64,000 nucleotides of DNA from Dictyobacter formicarum (GTDB lineage Bacteria > Chloroflexota > Ktedonobacteria > Ktedonobacterales > Ktedonobacteraceae): NCBI RefSeq assembly GCF_016587435.1, contig NZ_BNJJ01000007.1, forward strand, positions 331,645 through 395,644, given 5' to 3'. The notes beneath the pieces were generated by a model, which saw nothing but the letters and a program-made list of their open reading frames with translations, was not told where the DNA came from and searched no databases. Positions within the stretch are counted from its first letter, which is position 1. Every line of letters starts with the position of its first letter. The translations under genes were made by a program, and so were the position numbers. Of the stretch, positions 34,459-44,336 are shown piece by piece.

Positions 34459-34577
34459 AATCGGACGCAAGGTCCGAACCTATGGACATCCCTTTTCGTG
34501 ATGCGTTTCGATGGCCCATGTCTCGTTGGGCACCATGTGATTCACGAGATCCATAGGTTCGGACCTTGCGTCCGATT
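34459..34577. repeat. Inverted pair of hairpin repeats, tails inward (119 bp)
   Basis: AATCGGACGCAAGGTCCGAA, then CCTATGGA, at 34459-34486 is matched perfectly by its complement at 34550-34577 (28 bp). Both ends carry the GGAC/GTCC stem. The middle contains TGCGTTTCGATGGCCCATG, the same spacer as at 20785 and 21135. Confidence 0.88.
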
Positions 34578-34684
34578 TTCCCACCGACCCATGAAAACGG
34601 GGGCGATGCAACGTCATGTTTCACATCATTGCCCATCAACATAACAACCTCTCGATCGCTTTGTTTCCCGCTTCTGTGAAAAGT

Positions 34685-34708
34685 ATTGCCCGCAAGGGGC
34701 ATCTACGA
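34685..34708. repeat. GCAAG-loop repeat
   Basis: TTGCCCGCAAGGGGCATCTA then CGA. Immediately precedes the 3' end of the PAP2 gene. No gene is seen between 34352 and 34711. Confidence 0.6.
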
Positions 34709-34711
34709 CGG

Positions 34712-35530
34712 TTAAGCGGTAGCCGTTCGGGCATGTTTTTTCTCGCGCCATTTGGCCAGCATGGTGGTTGTCCAGCGATAGAGGAAGATGAAGAAGAACA
34801 GGTAGATGGTCCCTTCAAGATAGCCTCCCATGACGTCAGTAAACCAGTGATCGCCTTCCAGGATACGTGAATAACCGATCATCAGAATGTCATAAACCGC
34901 GTAGATCTGAAAGGGCAAGAGGAACCAGCGATAGCGCCATTCACGTACCGGTTTAGTAAAGCTCAGGTAGAGCAAGAAGCCATAGTAGGCCACGTCATGT
35001 TCAGTATGGCCCGAAGGATAGGTCGGGAACGGAACGATTGGTGTCATAACCTGAATATGGTCGGTATGTGGATTTGGTCGCGGTCGGCCCACCAGCTCGT
35101 CGGCCAGCACGTTCAAGCCAGCCGAGCTCATTACAGTAATGACCAGGAAGATCGCCGCTTGTAACCAGGTCAGAGGCGATTTGCCGCGCAGACGAGTAAT
35201 CAAGGCCATAACCAACATGAATGCCAGCCAGAGTCCTAAGGCCACTTCAGAAGAAACAGGATTATTCAAGATACTGGGGAATATGAAGATGGCCTCGACA
35301 AAGCCTGGCACGCGAAAGCCCTGAACGGTATGGGTCACAATCAGGTCAATGGGATACGGTTTGGGATGTCCATGCATAATAAAGCAGGAGATGATGAACA
35401 CGATAAATCCAATGAACCAGGCAGCAAACTGGATGACATAACGCCCCCTCGCGTTCTGTCGATCTTCACCGCCAGCGGTTCGCTGTGCCGTTGGCCGCTG
35501 TATGCCCTGGGGATTAGCAGTTGTAGGCAT
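34712..35530 (-). CDS. PAP2-family membrane phosphatase
   Basis: 272 residues from ATG 35530, six bases after GAGGA; a longer frame to 35755 lacks start signals. The three motifs of the family are seen: DELVGRPRP, TYPSGHTEHD and YSRILEGDHWFTDVMGG, with about six membrane spans around them. The family removes phosphate from lipid phosphates such as undecaprenyl diphosphate or phosphatidate at the outer face. Which lipid is unknown. A basic C-terminal tail (REKKHARTATA) is cytoplasmic. Confidence 0.88.
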   Translation of the reverse strand: MPTTANPQGIQRPTAQRTAGGEDRQNARGRYVIQFAAWFIGFIVFIISCFIMHGHPKPYPIDLIVTHTVQGFRVPGFVEAIFIFPSILNNPVSSEVALGLWLAFMLVMALITRLRGKSPLTWLQAAIFLVITVMSSAGLNVLADELVGRPRPNPHTDHIQVMTPIVPFPTYPSGHTEHDVAYYGFLLYLSFTKPVREWRYRWFLLPFQIYAVYDILMIGYSRILEGDHWFTDVMGGYLEGTIYLFFFIFLYRWTTTMLAKWREKKHARTATA

Positions 35531-35648
35531 TGTCATCCTCGTTATGTTTAATATGATGAATAAGTATCTGCATAGAGTACGGACTGCTAAGCTTAAATGG
35601 ATACAGTGTACTACACGAAAAACCGCATGGCTATACATACAAGAGGCA

Positions 35649-36029
35649 TCAGGCCTGAATAAGCTCGTGACCGGCCTGCTCCAACGCGTCCACGGCCTGT
35701 GCAAGCTGTGGCTCTTTGACCAGGATGTAGTCGGTATCAAAGGTAGAAACGGCAAAAATCGACACCTGTGCCTGCGCCAGCGTACTCGATAGGGAGGCCA
35801 GGATGCCCACCAGCGCGAAATCCAAAGGTCCTACCACTTTGATGGCTCGCCAGTTTCGTTCGCAGCGCACCTCTTCCGGGACAGAATCAGCCACACAGAC
35901 CAGCGACAGCTCATCCTCGGTCGAGGTAATCGAAAAAAAGCCGGTTCGCCGCACGGCCCAGGCGGGTATCGCCTCCTCAGGCGCCAGCCGACACACAGCC
36001 AGTTCCAGCGACAACAAAACCAGGCGCAT
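35649..36029 (-). CDS. ACT-domain protein (COG3603-like)
   Basis: 126 residues. Two ACT-like halves: FFSITSTEDELSLVCVADSV near the middle and LASLSSTLAQAQVSIFAVST then FDTDYILVKEP. Proteins of this type bind an amino acid and resemble the ACT pair of aspartate kinases and of CASTOR. It may sense arginine or another amino acid; inferred. GGAAGGA lies before ATG 36029. It precedes the PAP2 gene by about 118 bases. Confidence 0.78.
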   Translation of the reverse strand: MRLVLLSLELAVCRLAPEEAIPAWAVRRTGFFSITSTEDELSLVCVADSVPEEVRCERNWRAIKVVGPLDFALVGILASLSSTLAQAQVSIFAVSTFDTDYILVKEPQLAQAVDALEQAGHELIQA

Positions 36030-36108
36030 AACTATATATCCTTCCTCATGGTGCTAATAATGTCCACATCCATACCTTGCGCCATATTTTTTCATGCGTG
36101 AATAAATA

Positions 36109-36189
36109 AATCGGGCGCAATTCACGAACCTATTGATCAATGCACGATAACGTCCCCAGCAATAAATCGGGCGCAAGGCCCGAACCTAT
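36109..36189. repeat. Two GCAAG-loop repeats, one damaged
   Basis: 36165-36189 is intact (TCGGGC, GCAAG, GCCCGA, ACCTATT). 36109-36135 has a broken right arm (AATTCACGAACCTATTG), so its stem cannot form. Confidence 0.7.
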
Positions 36190-36198
36190 TGGCCTCAA

Positions 36199-38760
36199 TT
36201 AGAGGCGGGGGTCGACGGGTTCGCTTTCGAGGGCGAGGACGCCGAAGACGCATTCATGGACGCGTCTGAGGGGTTCGCCGCATACAAAGCGTTCCAGTGC
36301 TTCGATGCCGAGGGCGAATTCGCGCATGGCGAGCGAACGTTTGGCGCCGAGGCCGCGCGAGCGCAGGCGGTTCAGGTTTTCCGGCACGTCATACTCCAGC
36401 CCGTAGATGATGCGCAGGTACTCGGGTCCACGGCATTTGACGGCCGGTTGCAGGATGCCGCGTGGGCCTGAAGCGATAAACTCAAAGGGTTTGACGACCA
36501 TGCCCTCTCCACCCTGTGACGTGAGTTGCTTCCACCAGGCGATGCCCTGCTCGACGCTAACTGGCTCGTTGACATCGACGATACGGTAAGGGGTTGCCAG
36601 CAGCAATTGTTGATCGGCGCGACAGATTTCGGCCAGCGTCTCCATGTGCCAGACGTGATTCTTGTCTATGTGGACGGTTCCCTGCGTGGCCAGGATATGG
36701 AAAGGGGCCAGCTTGAGATCGTCCAGGCCATTGACGGGCCAGCAATACTGGCGATAGGCATTGACATAGCGCTCGGCCAGCTTCTGTTTCTGCTGATAGG
36801 TGGCAAGCAGCGAATCAACTTCTATTCCATGTTCTCCGGCCTGCTCAAGTGCGGCAAGGGCGTGTCCCAGGGAAGTACGTGACGCGGCACCAACGGCAGA
36901 ATATTGCTTCAAGACCAGCGACTGCGCTTTCACAGACCAGGGCAACAGCTCGCAATCCAGGCAGACCCAATCTGTCTGGTGACGCTCCCAGAAGCCGGTC
37001 GCTGTCAGGGCCTTTTGTACGCGCTGCAGCAGAGCTGCCTCAAGCTGGTCGTTATCAAAGAAACGCCGGCCAGTGCGGGTGTAGCAGATGCCGATGCCTT
37101 CGTCGATCACGCCAAAGCGCTGACGGGCAGCCTGCTCGTCCCGGCAGACCACGACGATGGCCCGCGAACCCATGTGCTTCTCTTCGCATACCACCTTCTC
37201 GATGCCCTGACGGCGATAATAGGCGAAGGCCTCCTCTGGATATTCCAGAAAGCCAGGCTGCTGGCTGGTTTCACTGGGCGACATGGTTGGCGGCAGATAG
37301 ATCAACCACTTGGGATTAGCCGCGAAGCGACTCATGACCTCCAGGGCAGCGATTGCATTCTCCTCACGGATCGTCAATTTAGACTGCAAACGCGTTTCCA
37401 ACAGGCGCTTACCGCTCACGTCCTGCACATCCAACAGATCATCGTGCTGCTGCTGCAGCGACAGCTCGGGCGCCGCTACGGTTGTCAGTGGACGCACCGG
37501 CTCACAATAGGTGCGCAGGGCTGCCACTGATATCAGCTGCTTTTCAGGATATTGCAAGGCAGTCAACCGACCACCGAAAACGCAGCCAGTGTCAATGTTG
37601 ATGGTGTTATTCAACCAGGTAGGCTCAGGCACCGGCGTATGGCCATAGACCACCATGGATCGACCGCGATAATCGGCGGCCCAGTTATAACGGATCGGCA
37701 AGCCAAACTCGTCCGTTTCACCGGTGGTCTCGCCATAAAGAGTAAATTCGCGCACTGCCCGTGAGCCACGTCCCTGCATAGCCGCCGGCAGACCAGCGTG
37801 GGCCACTACCAGATTGCCATCATCCAGCACATAATGGCTGATCATCTTATCGATAAACTCCAGCACGCGCTGCTTAAAGGCCGGAGCTTCCTGCTCCAGT
37901 TGCTGCAAGGTTTCAACGATGCCGTGTTTTAACGATACATCTTTCCCTCTAAGCTTGCGTAGCAGCTTGACATCGTGGTTACCGGGCACGCAAAAGGCGC
38001 TTCCAGCCTCCACCATATCCATCACCAGCCGCAAGACGGCAGGCGTCGCTGGCCCGCGATCGACAAGGTCGCCCAGGAAGATAACCTTGCGCCCGGCAGG
38101 ATGCGTCACCTGGAAGCGTGGATCCTGCCCACCCTGCTGATCCACCACATAGCCAAGCTTCTGCAACAATAAATGCAGTTCATCGAAGCAGCCATGCACA
38201 TCGCCAATGATATCAAACGGACCATGTTCGTGCTTCAGATTATTCCAGAGCCGCTGCCGCTCAATCTCTACCTCCTCTACCTGCTGTGGCGATGAGAGGA
38301 TCACGGTCTGCGGAAACCCCTCGTTTTTCAGGGTACGTAGCGATTTGCGCATCTGGGCCGATTGCAGGCGGATAACATGAGGACCAAACTGCCGATCGGG
38401 CCGCTCGCGATTGCGCTCATGGCATACACTTTCCGGCAAGTTGAAGACAATCGTAGACACCAGGCAGTGATATTGCCTGGCCAGGGTCAGCAGAGCCTTG
38501 CGTGCCTCCGGCTGCACATTGGTAGCATCGATAACAGTCAATCTACCGGCCGCCAGGCGTTTGGCGGCAATAAAATGCAGCACCTCAAAGGCATCATTGG
38601 TCGCCGACTGGTCGTTCTCATCGTCGGAAACCAGGCCACGGCAGTAGTCGGACGACAGGATCTCGGTCGGCTTAAAGTGGGTACGAGCAAACGTTGATTT
38701 GCCAGAACCGGATGGGCCAATCAACACAACCAGTGAAAATTCTGGAATAGTAATCTTCAT
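36199..38760 (-). CDS. pnkp: Polynucleotide kinase-phosphatase-ligase of RNA repair
   Basis: 853 residues. It heals and seals broken RNA ends. The 5'-kinase module holds the P-loop GPSGSGKST (15-23). The 2',3'-phosphatase module (about 180-440) has metallophosphoesterase motifs GDVHGC, GDLVDRG and GNHD. The C-terminal adenylyltransferase module (about 480-853) has the nucleotidyl Lys in EEKHMGSRA. The length and order match Clostridium thermocellum Pnkp. The start ATG 38760 directly follows the hen1 stop, so they are translationally coupled. Pnkp seals only with Hen1, which marks repaired ends. Confidence 0.95.
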   Translation of the reverse strand: MKITIPEFSLVVLIGPSGSGKSTFARTHFKPTEILSSDYCRGLVSDDENDQSATNDAFEVLHFIAAKRLAAGRLTVIDATNVQPEARKALLTLARQYHCLVSTIVFNLPESVCHERNRERPDRQFGPHVIRLQSAQMRKSLRTLKNEGFPQTVILSSPQQVEEVEIERQRLWNNLKHEHGPFDIIGDVHGCFDELHLLLQKLGYVVDQQGGQDPRFQVTHPAGRKVIFLGDLVDRGPATPAVLRLVMDMVEAGSAFCVPGNHDVKLLRKLRGKDVSLKHGIVETLQQLEQEAPAFKQRVLEFIDKMISHYVLDDGNLVVAHAGLPAAMQGRGSRAVREFTLYGETTGETDEFGLPIRYNWAADYRGRSMVVYGHTPVPEPTWLNNTINIDTGCVFGGRLTALQYPEKQLISVAALRTYCEPVRPLTTVAAPELSLQQQHDDLLDVQDVSGKRLLETRLQSKLTIREENAIAALEVMSRFAANPKWLIYLPPTMSPSETSQQPGFLEYPEEAFAYYRRQGIEKVVCEEKHMGSRAIVVVCRDEQAARQRFGVIDEGIGICYTRTGRRFFDNDQLEAALLQRVQKALTATGFWERHQTDWVCLDCELLPWSVKAQSLVLKQYSAVGAASRTSLGHALAALEQAGEHGIEVDSLLATYQQKQKLAERYVNAYRQYCWPVNGLDDLKLAPFHILATQGTVHIDKNHVWHMETLAEICRADQQLLLATPYRIVDVNEPVSVEQGIAWWKQLTSQGGEGMVVKPFEFIASGPRGILQPAVKCRGPEYLRIIYGLEYDVPENLNRLRSRGLGAKRSLAMREFALGIEALERFVCGEPLRRVHECVFGVLALESEPVDPRL

Positions 38761-40251
38761 CTATACAACCTCGGACCTATCTAAGGATTCGTGACGCGAG
38801 AAGATGCCCATTTGCGAGGGGGCACCCACCTCGGCATCCTCGGGTCCAATGGGAGAGAGCTGCACCTGATAGCCAAAACGCTCGGCAAGCTGCTGAGACC
38901 AGTCCTGAAACTGTGCGCGTGTCCACTCAAAGCGGTGATCCTGGTGGCGGAACTTGCCCGCATCCAGGGTCTCGTATTTGACGTTATATTCGGCGTTGGG
39001 TGTGGTAATCACTACCGTTTGGGGATGAGCGAACTCGAACAGCACACGCTCAAACGCACGCAGTCGGGGCTGATCCATGTGCTCAATCACCTCGATCACG
39101 AAGGCCGCATCATAGCCCTCCAGACGCTGATCGCGGTAGGTCAGGGCTCCATGCACCAGCGTAATGCGCTCGCGCTGCCGCGACGGCATACGCTCCAGAT
39201 GCAAACGTTTCTGGGCCAGCTCCAGAGCACGGTAGGAGACATCCAGCCCCAGAATATGCTCAAAGCTCTTCTCCTGCAGCAACTTTTTAAGCAAGCGACC
39301 CTCGCCACATCCCAGGTCAAGCACGCGCTTAGCTCCGCGCTGCCTGACCACCTCAAGCGCGGCCAGCAAGCGCTGCTCATGCAAACGAACGGACTTCTCC
39401 TTCTTCTGCTTCTGCGCAGCTTCAACGGGGGCGGCAGGCGGAAACTGTGCTTCCGTAGTCTTGCTCTCTTCACTCGCCTGCTCGTCCACGGCCTCTATCT
39501 CACTGGCCTCATCATCGTTCTGCTCTTCCTCGGGCACCAGGCGCTCCAGGGCATCGCGCGTCAGACTCTGCTTGTGGCGCAGATAGTTATAGGCGATCCT
39601 CCGACGCTCAGGATGCTTCTCCAGCCAGCCCTGCCCACGCATCAACAACTTGTTGACCTCATCATCACCGATCCAATAGTGCTTGCTGTTATCCAGCACA
39701 GGGATCAGCACATAGAGATGGGTCAATAGCTCGCTCAACCGGCATTCGGCGCTCAGCGTCACCGTAAAATAGGGGCTCAGACCCCATTCGGGGTGAAGCT
39801 CATCCAGGAGATGCTGCACTACCTCCACGGTATAGCCCAGCGGCTCAAACAGCCGTCGCAACCAGGCCTCTCCCCCAAGGCAAGGGACCACGGCGATCTG
39901 CGCCTGCAGCGGTAGCGAGGTCGTCACCAGTTCGGGCCGCTGCTTACAGCGTCCATTGAGGGCCGTACCGAACACATCAGCCAGGGCCACGCTGAGGAAT
40001 GACGAAGCCACATAGGGACGATCATTGACATATTGGTCCAGAGAACTGGCATTGCCCTTGCCACGCACAAGCTGGACAGCATCAACATCTAAGAGAAGAG
40101 CAGCCGTACAGCGCTGCTCGGTAGCTTCAGGATAAAAGACATGGGCCTGGCCAAAATTTAAATCAAACGTCTGTAGCCGTGCTGGATTCTTATGCAGCAG
40201 GTAGCCAAGCTCAGTCGCAGGCTGGTAGGTAGTTGAAATCGTCAATAACAT
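38761..40251 (-). CDS. hen1: 3'-terminal RNA ribose 2'-O-methyltransferase
   Basis: 496 residues. The N-terminal half (1-240) is the domain that activates Pnkp ligation. A Glu-rich linker (240-285) follows. The C-terminal methyltransferase has SAM motif LDLGCGEG (311-318) and the Mn-binding set Glu387, Glu390, His391 (IEVIEHMD) and a His in FRHQDHRFEW (436 or 439). It adds a 2'-O-methyl to the 3' end before ligation, making the repaired RNA resistant to the same ribotoxin. AAGGA stands nine bases before ATG 40251. The gene is first in a two-gene operon. Confidence 0.95.
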   Translation of the reverse strand: MLLTISTTYQPATELGYLLHKNPARLQTFDLNFGQAHVFYPEATEQRCTAALLLDVDAVQLVRGKGNASSLDQYVNDRPYVASSFLSVALADVFGTALNGRCKQRPELVTTSLPLQAQIAVVPCLGGEAWLRRLFEPLGYTVEVVQHLLDELHPEWGLSPYFTVTLSAECRLSELLTHLYVLIPVLDNSKHYWIGDDEVNKLLMRGQGWLEKHPERRRIAYNYLRHKQSLTRDALERLVPEEEQNDDEASEIEAVDEQASEESKTTEAQFPPAAPVEAAQKQKKEKSVRLHEQRLLAALEVVRQRGAKRVLDLGCGEGRLLKKLLQEKSFEHILGLDVSYRALELAQKRLHLERMPSRQRERITLVHGALTYRDQRLEGYDAAFVIEVIEHMDQPRLRAFERVLFEFAHPQTVVITTPNAEYNVKYETLDAGKFRHQDHRFEWTRAQFQDWSQQLAERFGYQVQLSPIGPEDAEVGAPSQMGIFSRHESLDRSEVV

Positions 40252-40354
40252 AGGCAGGTATCCTTACCCATTTCTCATAATGTCGCATAGCCCATCCATT
40301 TTACACCAAAAAGCCAATGCGGGAAACATATACGATATGCATCATTCCATCACG

Positions 40355-40528
40355 CATAGGTTCGGGGCTTGCCCCCGATTACCCCTCCACCAATGGGAAT
40401 AATCGGGAGCATGGGCATGTATCCGATAATTGCCCTCCGGGGAAGGAGAATAATCGGGGGCATGGACATGTATCCGATTATTGCCCTCCGGGGAAGGAGA
40501 ATAATCGGGGGCAAGCCCCGAACCTATG
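40355..40528. repeat. Inverted hairpin ends enclosing 51-bp tandem units
   Basis: Ends CATAGGTTCGGGGCTTGCCC and GGGCAAGCCCCGAACCTATG are perfect complements carrying the GGGG/CCCC stem. Inside, CATGTATCCGAT recurs at 40416 and 40467 (51-bp period), each unit with AATCGGGGGCATGG. It lies between hen1 and the CHAT gene. Confidence 0.9.
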
Positions 40529-40545
40529 GCATGATGGAACGGTGG

Positions 40546-43503
40546 TTAAATGAGGGGGCCGGCGTCGCCGATGAGGTGGAAGGCGGCCCAGAAGTAGGGG
40601 TGGATGCGGTAGGCGAGGGTCGAGGAGGCGCGGGCGCGGGCGATAAAGACGCGCTGGGCGTAGGCGAGGGCAGTGGCTTTGCTGGCTCCTCCTAAGAGGG
40701 CCTGGTAGAAGTGGGCCATCAGGTCAGCGCTGCTGGCATCGTCGACTTTCCAGAGGGTGGGCAGGAGCGAGGCGGCTCCGGCGTAGAGGAAACCACGGCC
40801 GAGGCCGATGACTTCGTCGACGCCGCCGACGACGGCGCGACCGGTTTCGCAGGCGCTCAGGACCAGGAGCGAGCAGTGCGCGAGGTTGAGGTTGAAGACT
40901 TCGATAGTGCTGAGCTGCCGATCGGCCAGCTGGATATGAGAGAAATTAGGGGCATCCAGTCGGAAGAGTCCGTGAGCTGCAATGTGGATAATGGGGCTGA
41001 GCGGCCCACGCTGCCAGAGCAGGGCTGTCGTGGCCTCTCGGTTGAGCGCGCAAGGCACCTGTAGCTGCCGAGCCGCCGTTTGCGCCTCCTGGATCGCGTA
41101 CTCCAGGCGTCCACTATCCGAGAGTCCCATGACCAGCGATTGTTGGAGAGGGATATGGCGCTCCAGCACCGATTGTCCACGGCGGCGGCAAATATCCATC
41201 AACATGACAGAAGGCAGGTAAGAGATTTCGGCCTTCTCGATCACAAATTGCTGTCCATCATACAGGCAATGAAATGGGATGTAGTGCAGCATACCGTATG
41301 GAACGATCGTCAGGTGGCGACAGCCACGCAGGAGGTCCTCAATGGGCGTTAAGAGCAGCTCATAGAAGCGCTTGAGCAGGCCCAGGCTATTGCTCTGCAG
41401 GCTTAAAAAGGCCTGGGCCTGGTCGGCGGTGTTGGCCGCCCGGCCTGAGAGGTCCAGGTTGGTGCGCCAGAGAGAATAGAGCCTCTCGAGCTGAACCACG
41501 GCATCCGGAACGCTGCGCACGGTAACACCAGCGGTGGTCAGGTGAAAAATGTAGAGATCCTGGTCCGAGAGGTAATATTCGAGCAGATGCGCGCCAGGCG
41601 CCAGCTTCTTGCCCAGCGTGGCAACACCTGGATGAGTCCAGTTGGCACGCGGACGAGAGACAAGCGAGCCAGCTGAGCGCAACTGAATCTGCTCAAATAA
41701 TTGCTCAATGCGCCGCTCGCGTTTCTGCATCTCCTGCCGGGCCGTGCCGGGATCCACCGCGCGAATACGCATCACGGCCGTATCGCTCAAATTGGACTCG
41801 TCTTCAGTATGATAGACAATCGAGCTAAACCAGGCATGCTCCTCGCGCGCCTTGACCAGGGCGTCCAGAATATCCTCGTTCATGCGATCATCGGGTCGTA
41901 CACGAATATCGATGTTGTGGCGCAGGTAATCGCCCAGCACGCGTGATTTTGCTTTCTCAACATAAGTCATGGCCTGCTCAACCTGGCCACGACGCAGGGC
42001 CAGGATAATAGCGCGCTGATAAATATCGCGCTTATTCTCCAGGAAGCTGGTACGTTCATCCAATACCAGGCGACTCTGTACATCATCAATGCCCTGAATG
42101 GCCTGATCATAGTAATCGGCGGCCCCATCCAGATCCTCGCGGCGCTCGGCCAGTTGTCCCAGTAGATCAAAGCAGCGGTATTGTAGCTCCAGCAGGCCCT
42201 GGCCCTGCGCGACATCCAGCGCCTGGGCACAGAGTTCCTGGGCGGTCAGGATATCGCCCCGGGCATCGGCGATACGGCCCTGCAGCAAGATCGCCTGCGC
42301 CAGGCGCGGCAGGTCTTCCTGCTCAGCAAAAATGTCCGCCACATGCTCAACTTCGCGCGCACTGGCCTCGACCTGCTGGTCGGCAAAATAGAGTTCGGCG
42401 CGCTGCAAACGGGCCAGGAGTGCCAGGCGATGGAAACCACCCTCTTCTAGCAAGCGGCTAGCCTCACGCAGCATCTCTTCGGAGGCGCGCATATCGTCCA
42501 GCAAGATGGCGGCGGCCGCCTTATGCATCAGGGAGCGAGCCAGATTGTGGCGTTGCGCAGGCGAGGAACGAAAGTACTCGATGGTCTCGCTGGCCAGGTC
42601 ATAGGCTTCATGGGCACGATTAAGGCGCACCAGGCATAGACACATCTGCTGCGCCACCTCATAGGCGGCAAACACAATCTTGTGGCGCTGAAAGCGTTCA
42701 CGACTCTGGTTGTAGAGCAGCAGCGCCTGGCTATAGTGGCCCTGGGCCGCATAGATATCCGCGATATTCAATTCTTCGCGAGCCACCGAGATCTCTTCAC
42801 GCGCACCATAGCGGTCAAAGGTGGCGCGGGCCTGCTCATGCAGGGCCACGGCCTCCCGGAACTTTCCCTGCGCCGCCAGGGTCAGCGCCTTATTGCCCTG
42901 GGCGCGGGCCAGATAGAGATCAACATTATCACCATGCAACACATACGTTTCGATGGCGCGATCAAACAGGTGCAAGGCCTGCTCATAGCGGCCAAGCTCA
43001 AAATGAATGATCGCCGCATTCGCATCGATCTGGCCGGCCCGCAACAGCTTGCCATGGCGCATAAAGATCGTGCGCGCCTTCTCAGCATCCTGGATCGCTT
43101 CGGTGGTCCGATTCAGGCCAAGGCCGGCATTGATGCGCCCAAAGCGGGTCCTGGCCCAGCTCACCTCATCGCCAATCGACAGAAACTCCTCACCGGCGGT
43201 ATCAAAAAACGGCAATGACTCTTCGTTGCGGCCCTGACGGCGCAGGGCGTCCCCGCGCGCCATCAATCCCAGGGCATGGTAGTAGGTACTTTTCGTGAAG
43301 TCGCCGATCAATATCAGATAGCCCGATAGCGTCAGGGAGCGCTCCACGTCGTCATTCCAGCTCCGATCGGCCTCTTTCTTGAGCGCATATACCAGGCGAT
43401 CAAGGGCTGGCGTACTGAAAAAGGGCAGGTGGGCCAGCAGCAACTGCCGCCCCTGCTCTTCACTCATGCCGACCAGAGCCGCCACGAGATCTTGAGGAGT
43501 CAT
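40546..43503 (-). CDS. TPR-CHAT protease
   Basis: 985 residues. About 550 residues of TPR helices (ALGLMARGDALRRQGRNEES, then repeated units) lead into a CHAT peptidase (about 640-985). The caspase-like His-Cys pair is seen: His844 in IIHIAAHGLF and Cys885 in LVLSACETGRAV; GVDEVIGLGRGFLYAGA follows as usual. CHAT proteases cut a specific partner once the TPR part is engaged. The upstream genes encode a zinc-finger protein and a sigma factor on the same strand, so cleavage of the anti-sigma-like protein is the obvious hypothesis. No CRISPR genes are near. Confidence 0.92.
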   Translation of the reverse strand: MTPQDLVAALVGMSEEQGRQLLLAHLPFFSTPALDRLVYALKKEADRSWNDDVERSLTLSGYLILIGDFTKSTYYHALGLMARGDALRRQGRNEESLPFFDTAGEEFLSIGDEVSWARTRFGRINAGLGLNRTTEAIQDAEKARTIFMRHGKLLRAGQIDANAAIIHFELGRYEQALHLFDRAIETYVLHGDNVDLYLARAQGNKALTLAAQGKFREAVALHEQARATFDRYGAREEISVAREELNIADIYAAQGHYSQALLLYNQSRERFQRHKIVFAAYEVAQQMCLCLVRLNRAHEAYDLASETIEYFRSSPAQRHNLARSLMHKAAAAILLDDMRASEEMLREASRLLEEGGFHRLALLARLQRAELYFADQQVEASAREVEHVADIFAEQEDLPRLAQAILLQGRIADARGDILTAQELCAQALDVAQGQGLLELQYRCFDLLGQLAERREDLDGAADYYDQAIQGIDDVQSRLVLDERTSFLENKRDIYQRAIILALRRGQVEQAMTYVEKAKSRVLGDYLRHNIDIRVRPDDRMNEDILDALVKAREEHAWFSSIVYHTEDESNLSDTAVMRIRAVDPGTARQEMQKRERRIEQLFEQIQLRSAGSLVSRPRANWTHPGVATLGKKLAPGAHLLEYYLSDQDLYIFHLTTAGVTVRSVPDAVVQLERLYSLWRTNLDLSGRAANTADQAQAFLSLQSNSLGLLKRFYELLLTPIEDLLRGCRHLTIVPYGMLHYIPFHCLYDGQQFVIEKAEISYLPSVMLMDICRRRGQSVLERHIPLQQSLVMGLSDSGRLEYAIQEAQTAARQLQVPCALNREATTALLWQRGPLSPIIHIAAHGLFRLDAPNFSHIQLADRQLSTIEVFNLNLAHCSLLVLSACETGRAVVGGVDEVIGLGRGFLYAGAASLLPTLWKVDDASSADLMAHFYQALLGGASKATALAYAQRVFIARARASSTLAYRIHPYFWAAFHLIGDAGPLI

Positions 43504-43520
43504 CGTATTATCAACTTTAT

Positions 43521-44336
43521 CTAGCGCGCCTCTTGTACTGGAAGCTGATCGATCACTACGATACCCTCAGGCAACTGCAATTCAATGGTATACGTAGTAG
43601 GCTGCAAGGCGGGAAATACGACGTTGCCTAACTCATCAATGTGCTGCGTCTGGATTACTCCATTAGCGGTCATCAGTTGTGCTGGCGTACCCTGCAAGGC
43701 ATCAATGGCCTTACCCTGGCGCGTGACCAGGCCAATCAATTGCAAGGCACCTCGCTGCCTGGGACTGTTTTCAAGCTGCAAAGATATAGTGACGTCCTCG
43801 GCCTGATAGTTACGCGGCCACGCAAGGTCTGGCTGCCCCAGGCTACGCTGGTAAGCGAATCCAGGCTGGGGAGGCAGCAGCAACGCAGCGATACGCCGCA
43901 CCCCATCCAATGTCTGCTCACGCACCTGCCCTAGAGTACGCTTAATGTCCTGCAGCGGCTGCTGCGCATTATGAGACGCCACCGGACTGACGACGCGGCC
44001 AATGGCAACGGGCAGCGGATCAGCGGCCAGAAAGTTAGTAAGCGTCACCATTTCAGCCGAACAGAGCACACACATCCGCAGATGCGCCTGAATGGCGACG
44101 GCATGCTCACCATTCATCAATCCTAGAGCGAAATCGCCCAGGACCTGATTGGATGGGCAATCCCAGCGGTAAAGCTTCTGGCTCAGTCGACGTTCCACAT
44201 GACGATAGCTTGCCAGCTGAGACGAACATTTTTGACAGCGCGCAAGGTGCTCTACAACTGCGGATCGCACTTTTTCGCCCTCAAGGTAGGCAATGAGCTC
44301 CTCATTGCTGATAGCACCCGGTTCACTACACTCCAT
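43521..44336 (-). CDS. Soluble protein with two zinc-finger (anti-sigma-type) motifs
   Basis: 271 residues from ATG 44336 after GAGGAAA. Two HxxxCxxC motifs: HLARCQKCS near residue 30 and HLRMCVLCS near 85, each the mark of the zinc-binding anti-sigma domain. No membrane span follows, unlike most members. The C-terminal 100 residues are beta-rich (GNVVFPALQPTTYTIELQLP). It lies between the sigma-like gene and the CHAT protease gene (17-base gap to the latter) and is the likely link between them. Confidence 0.8.
   Translation of the reverse strand: MECSEPGAISNEELIAYLEGEKVRSAVVEHLARCQKCSSQLASYRHVERRLSQKLYRWDCPSNQVLGDFALGLMNGEHAVAIQAHLRMCVLCSAEMVTLTNFLAADPLPVAIGRVVSPVASHNAQQPLQDIKRTLGQVREQTLDGVRRIAALLLPPQPGFAYQRSLGQPDLAWPRNYQAEDVTISLQLENSPRQRGALQLIGLVTRQGKAIDALQGTPAQLMTANGVIQTQHIDELGNVVFPALQPTTYTIELQLPEGIVVIDQLPVQEAR

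Noticed and set aside
38791..39729. 312-residue open frame antisense to hen1
   Set aside because: Shadow frame; hen1 motifs on the other strand are unambiguous.
40369..40695. 108-residue frame across the tandem repeat into the CHAT gene end
   Set aside because: Its sequence is translated repeat; it overlaps the CHAT coding end on the other strand.
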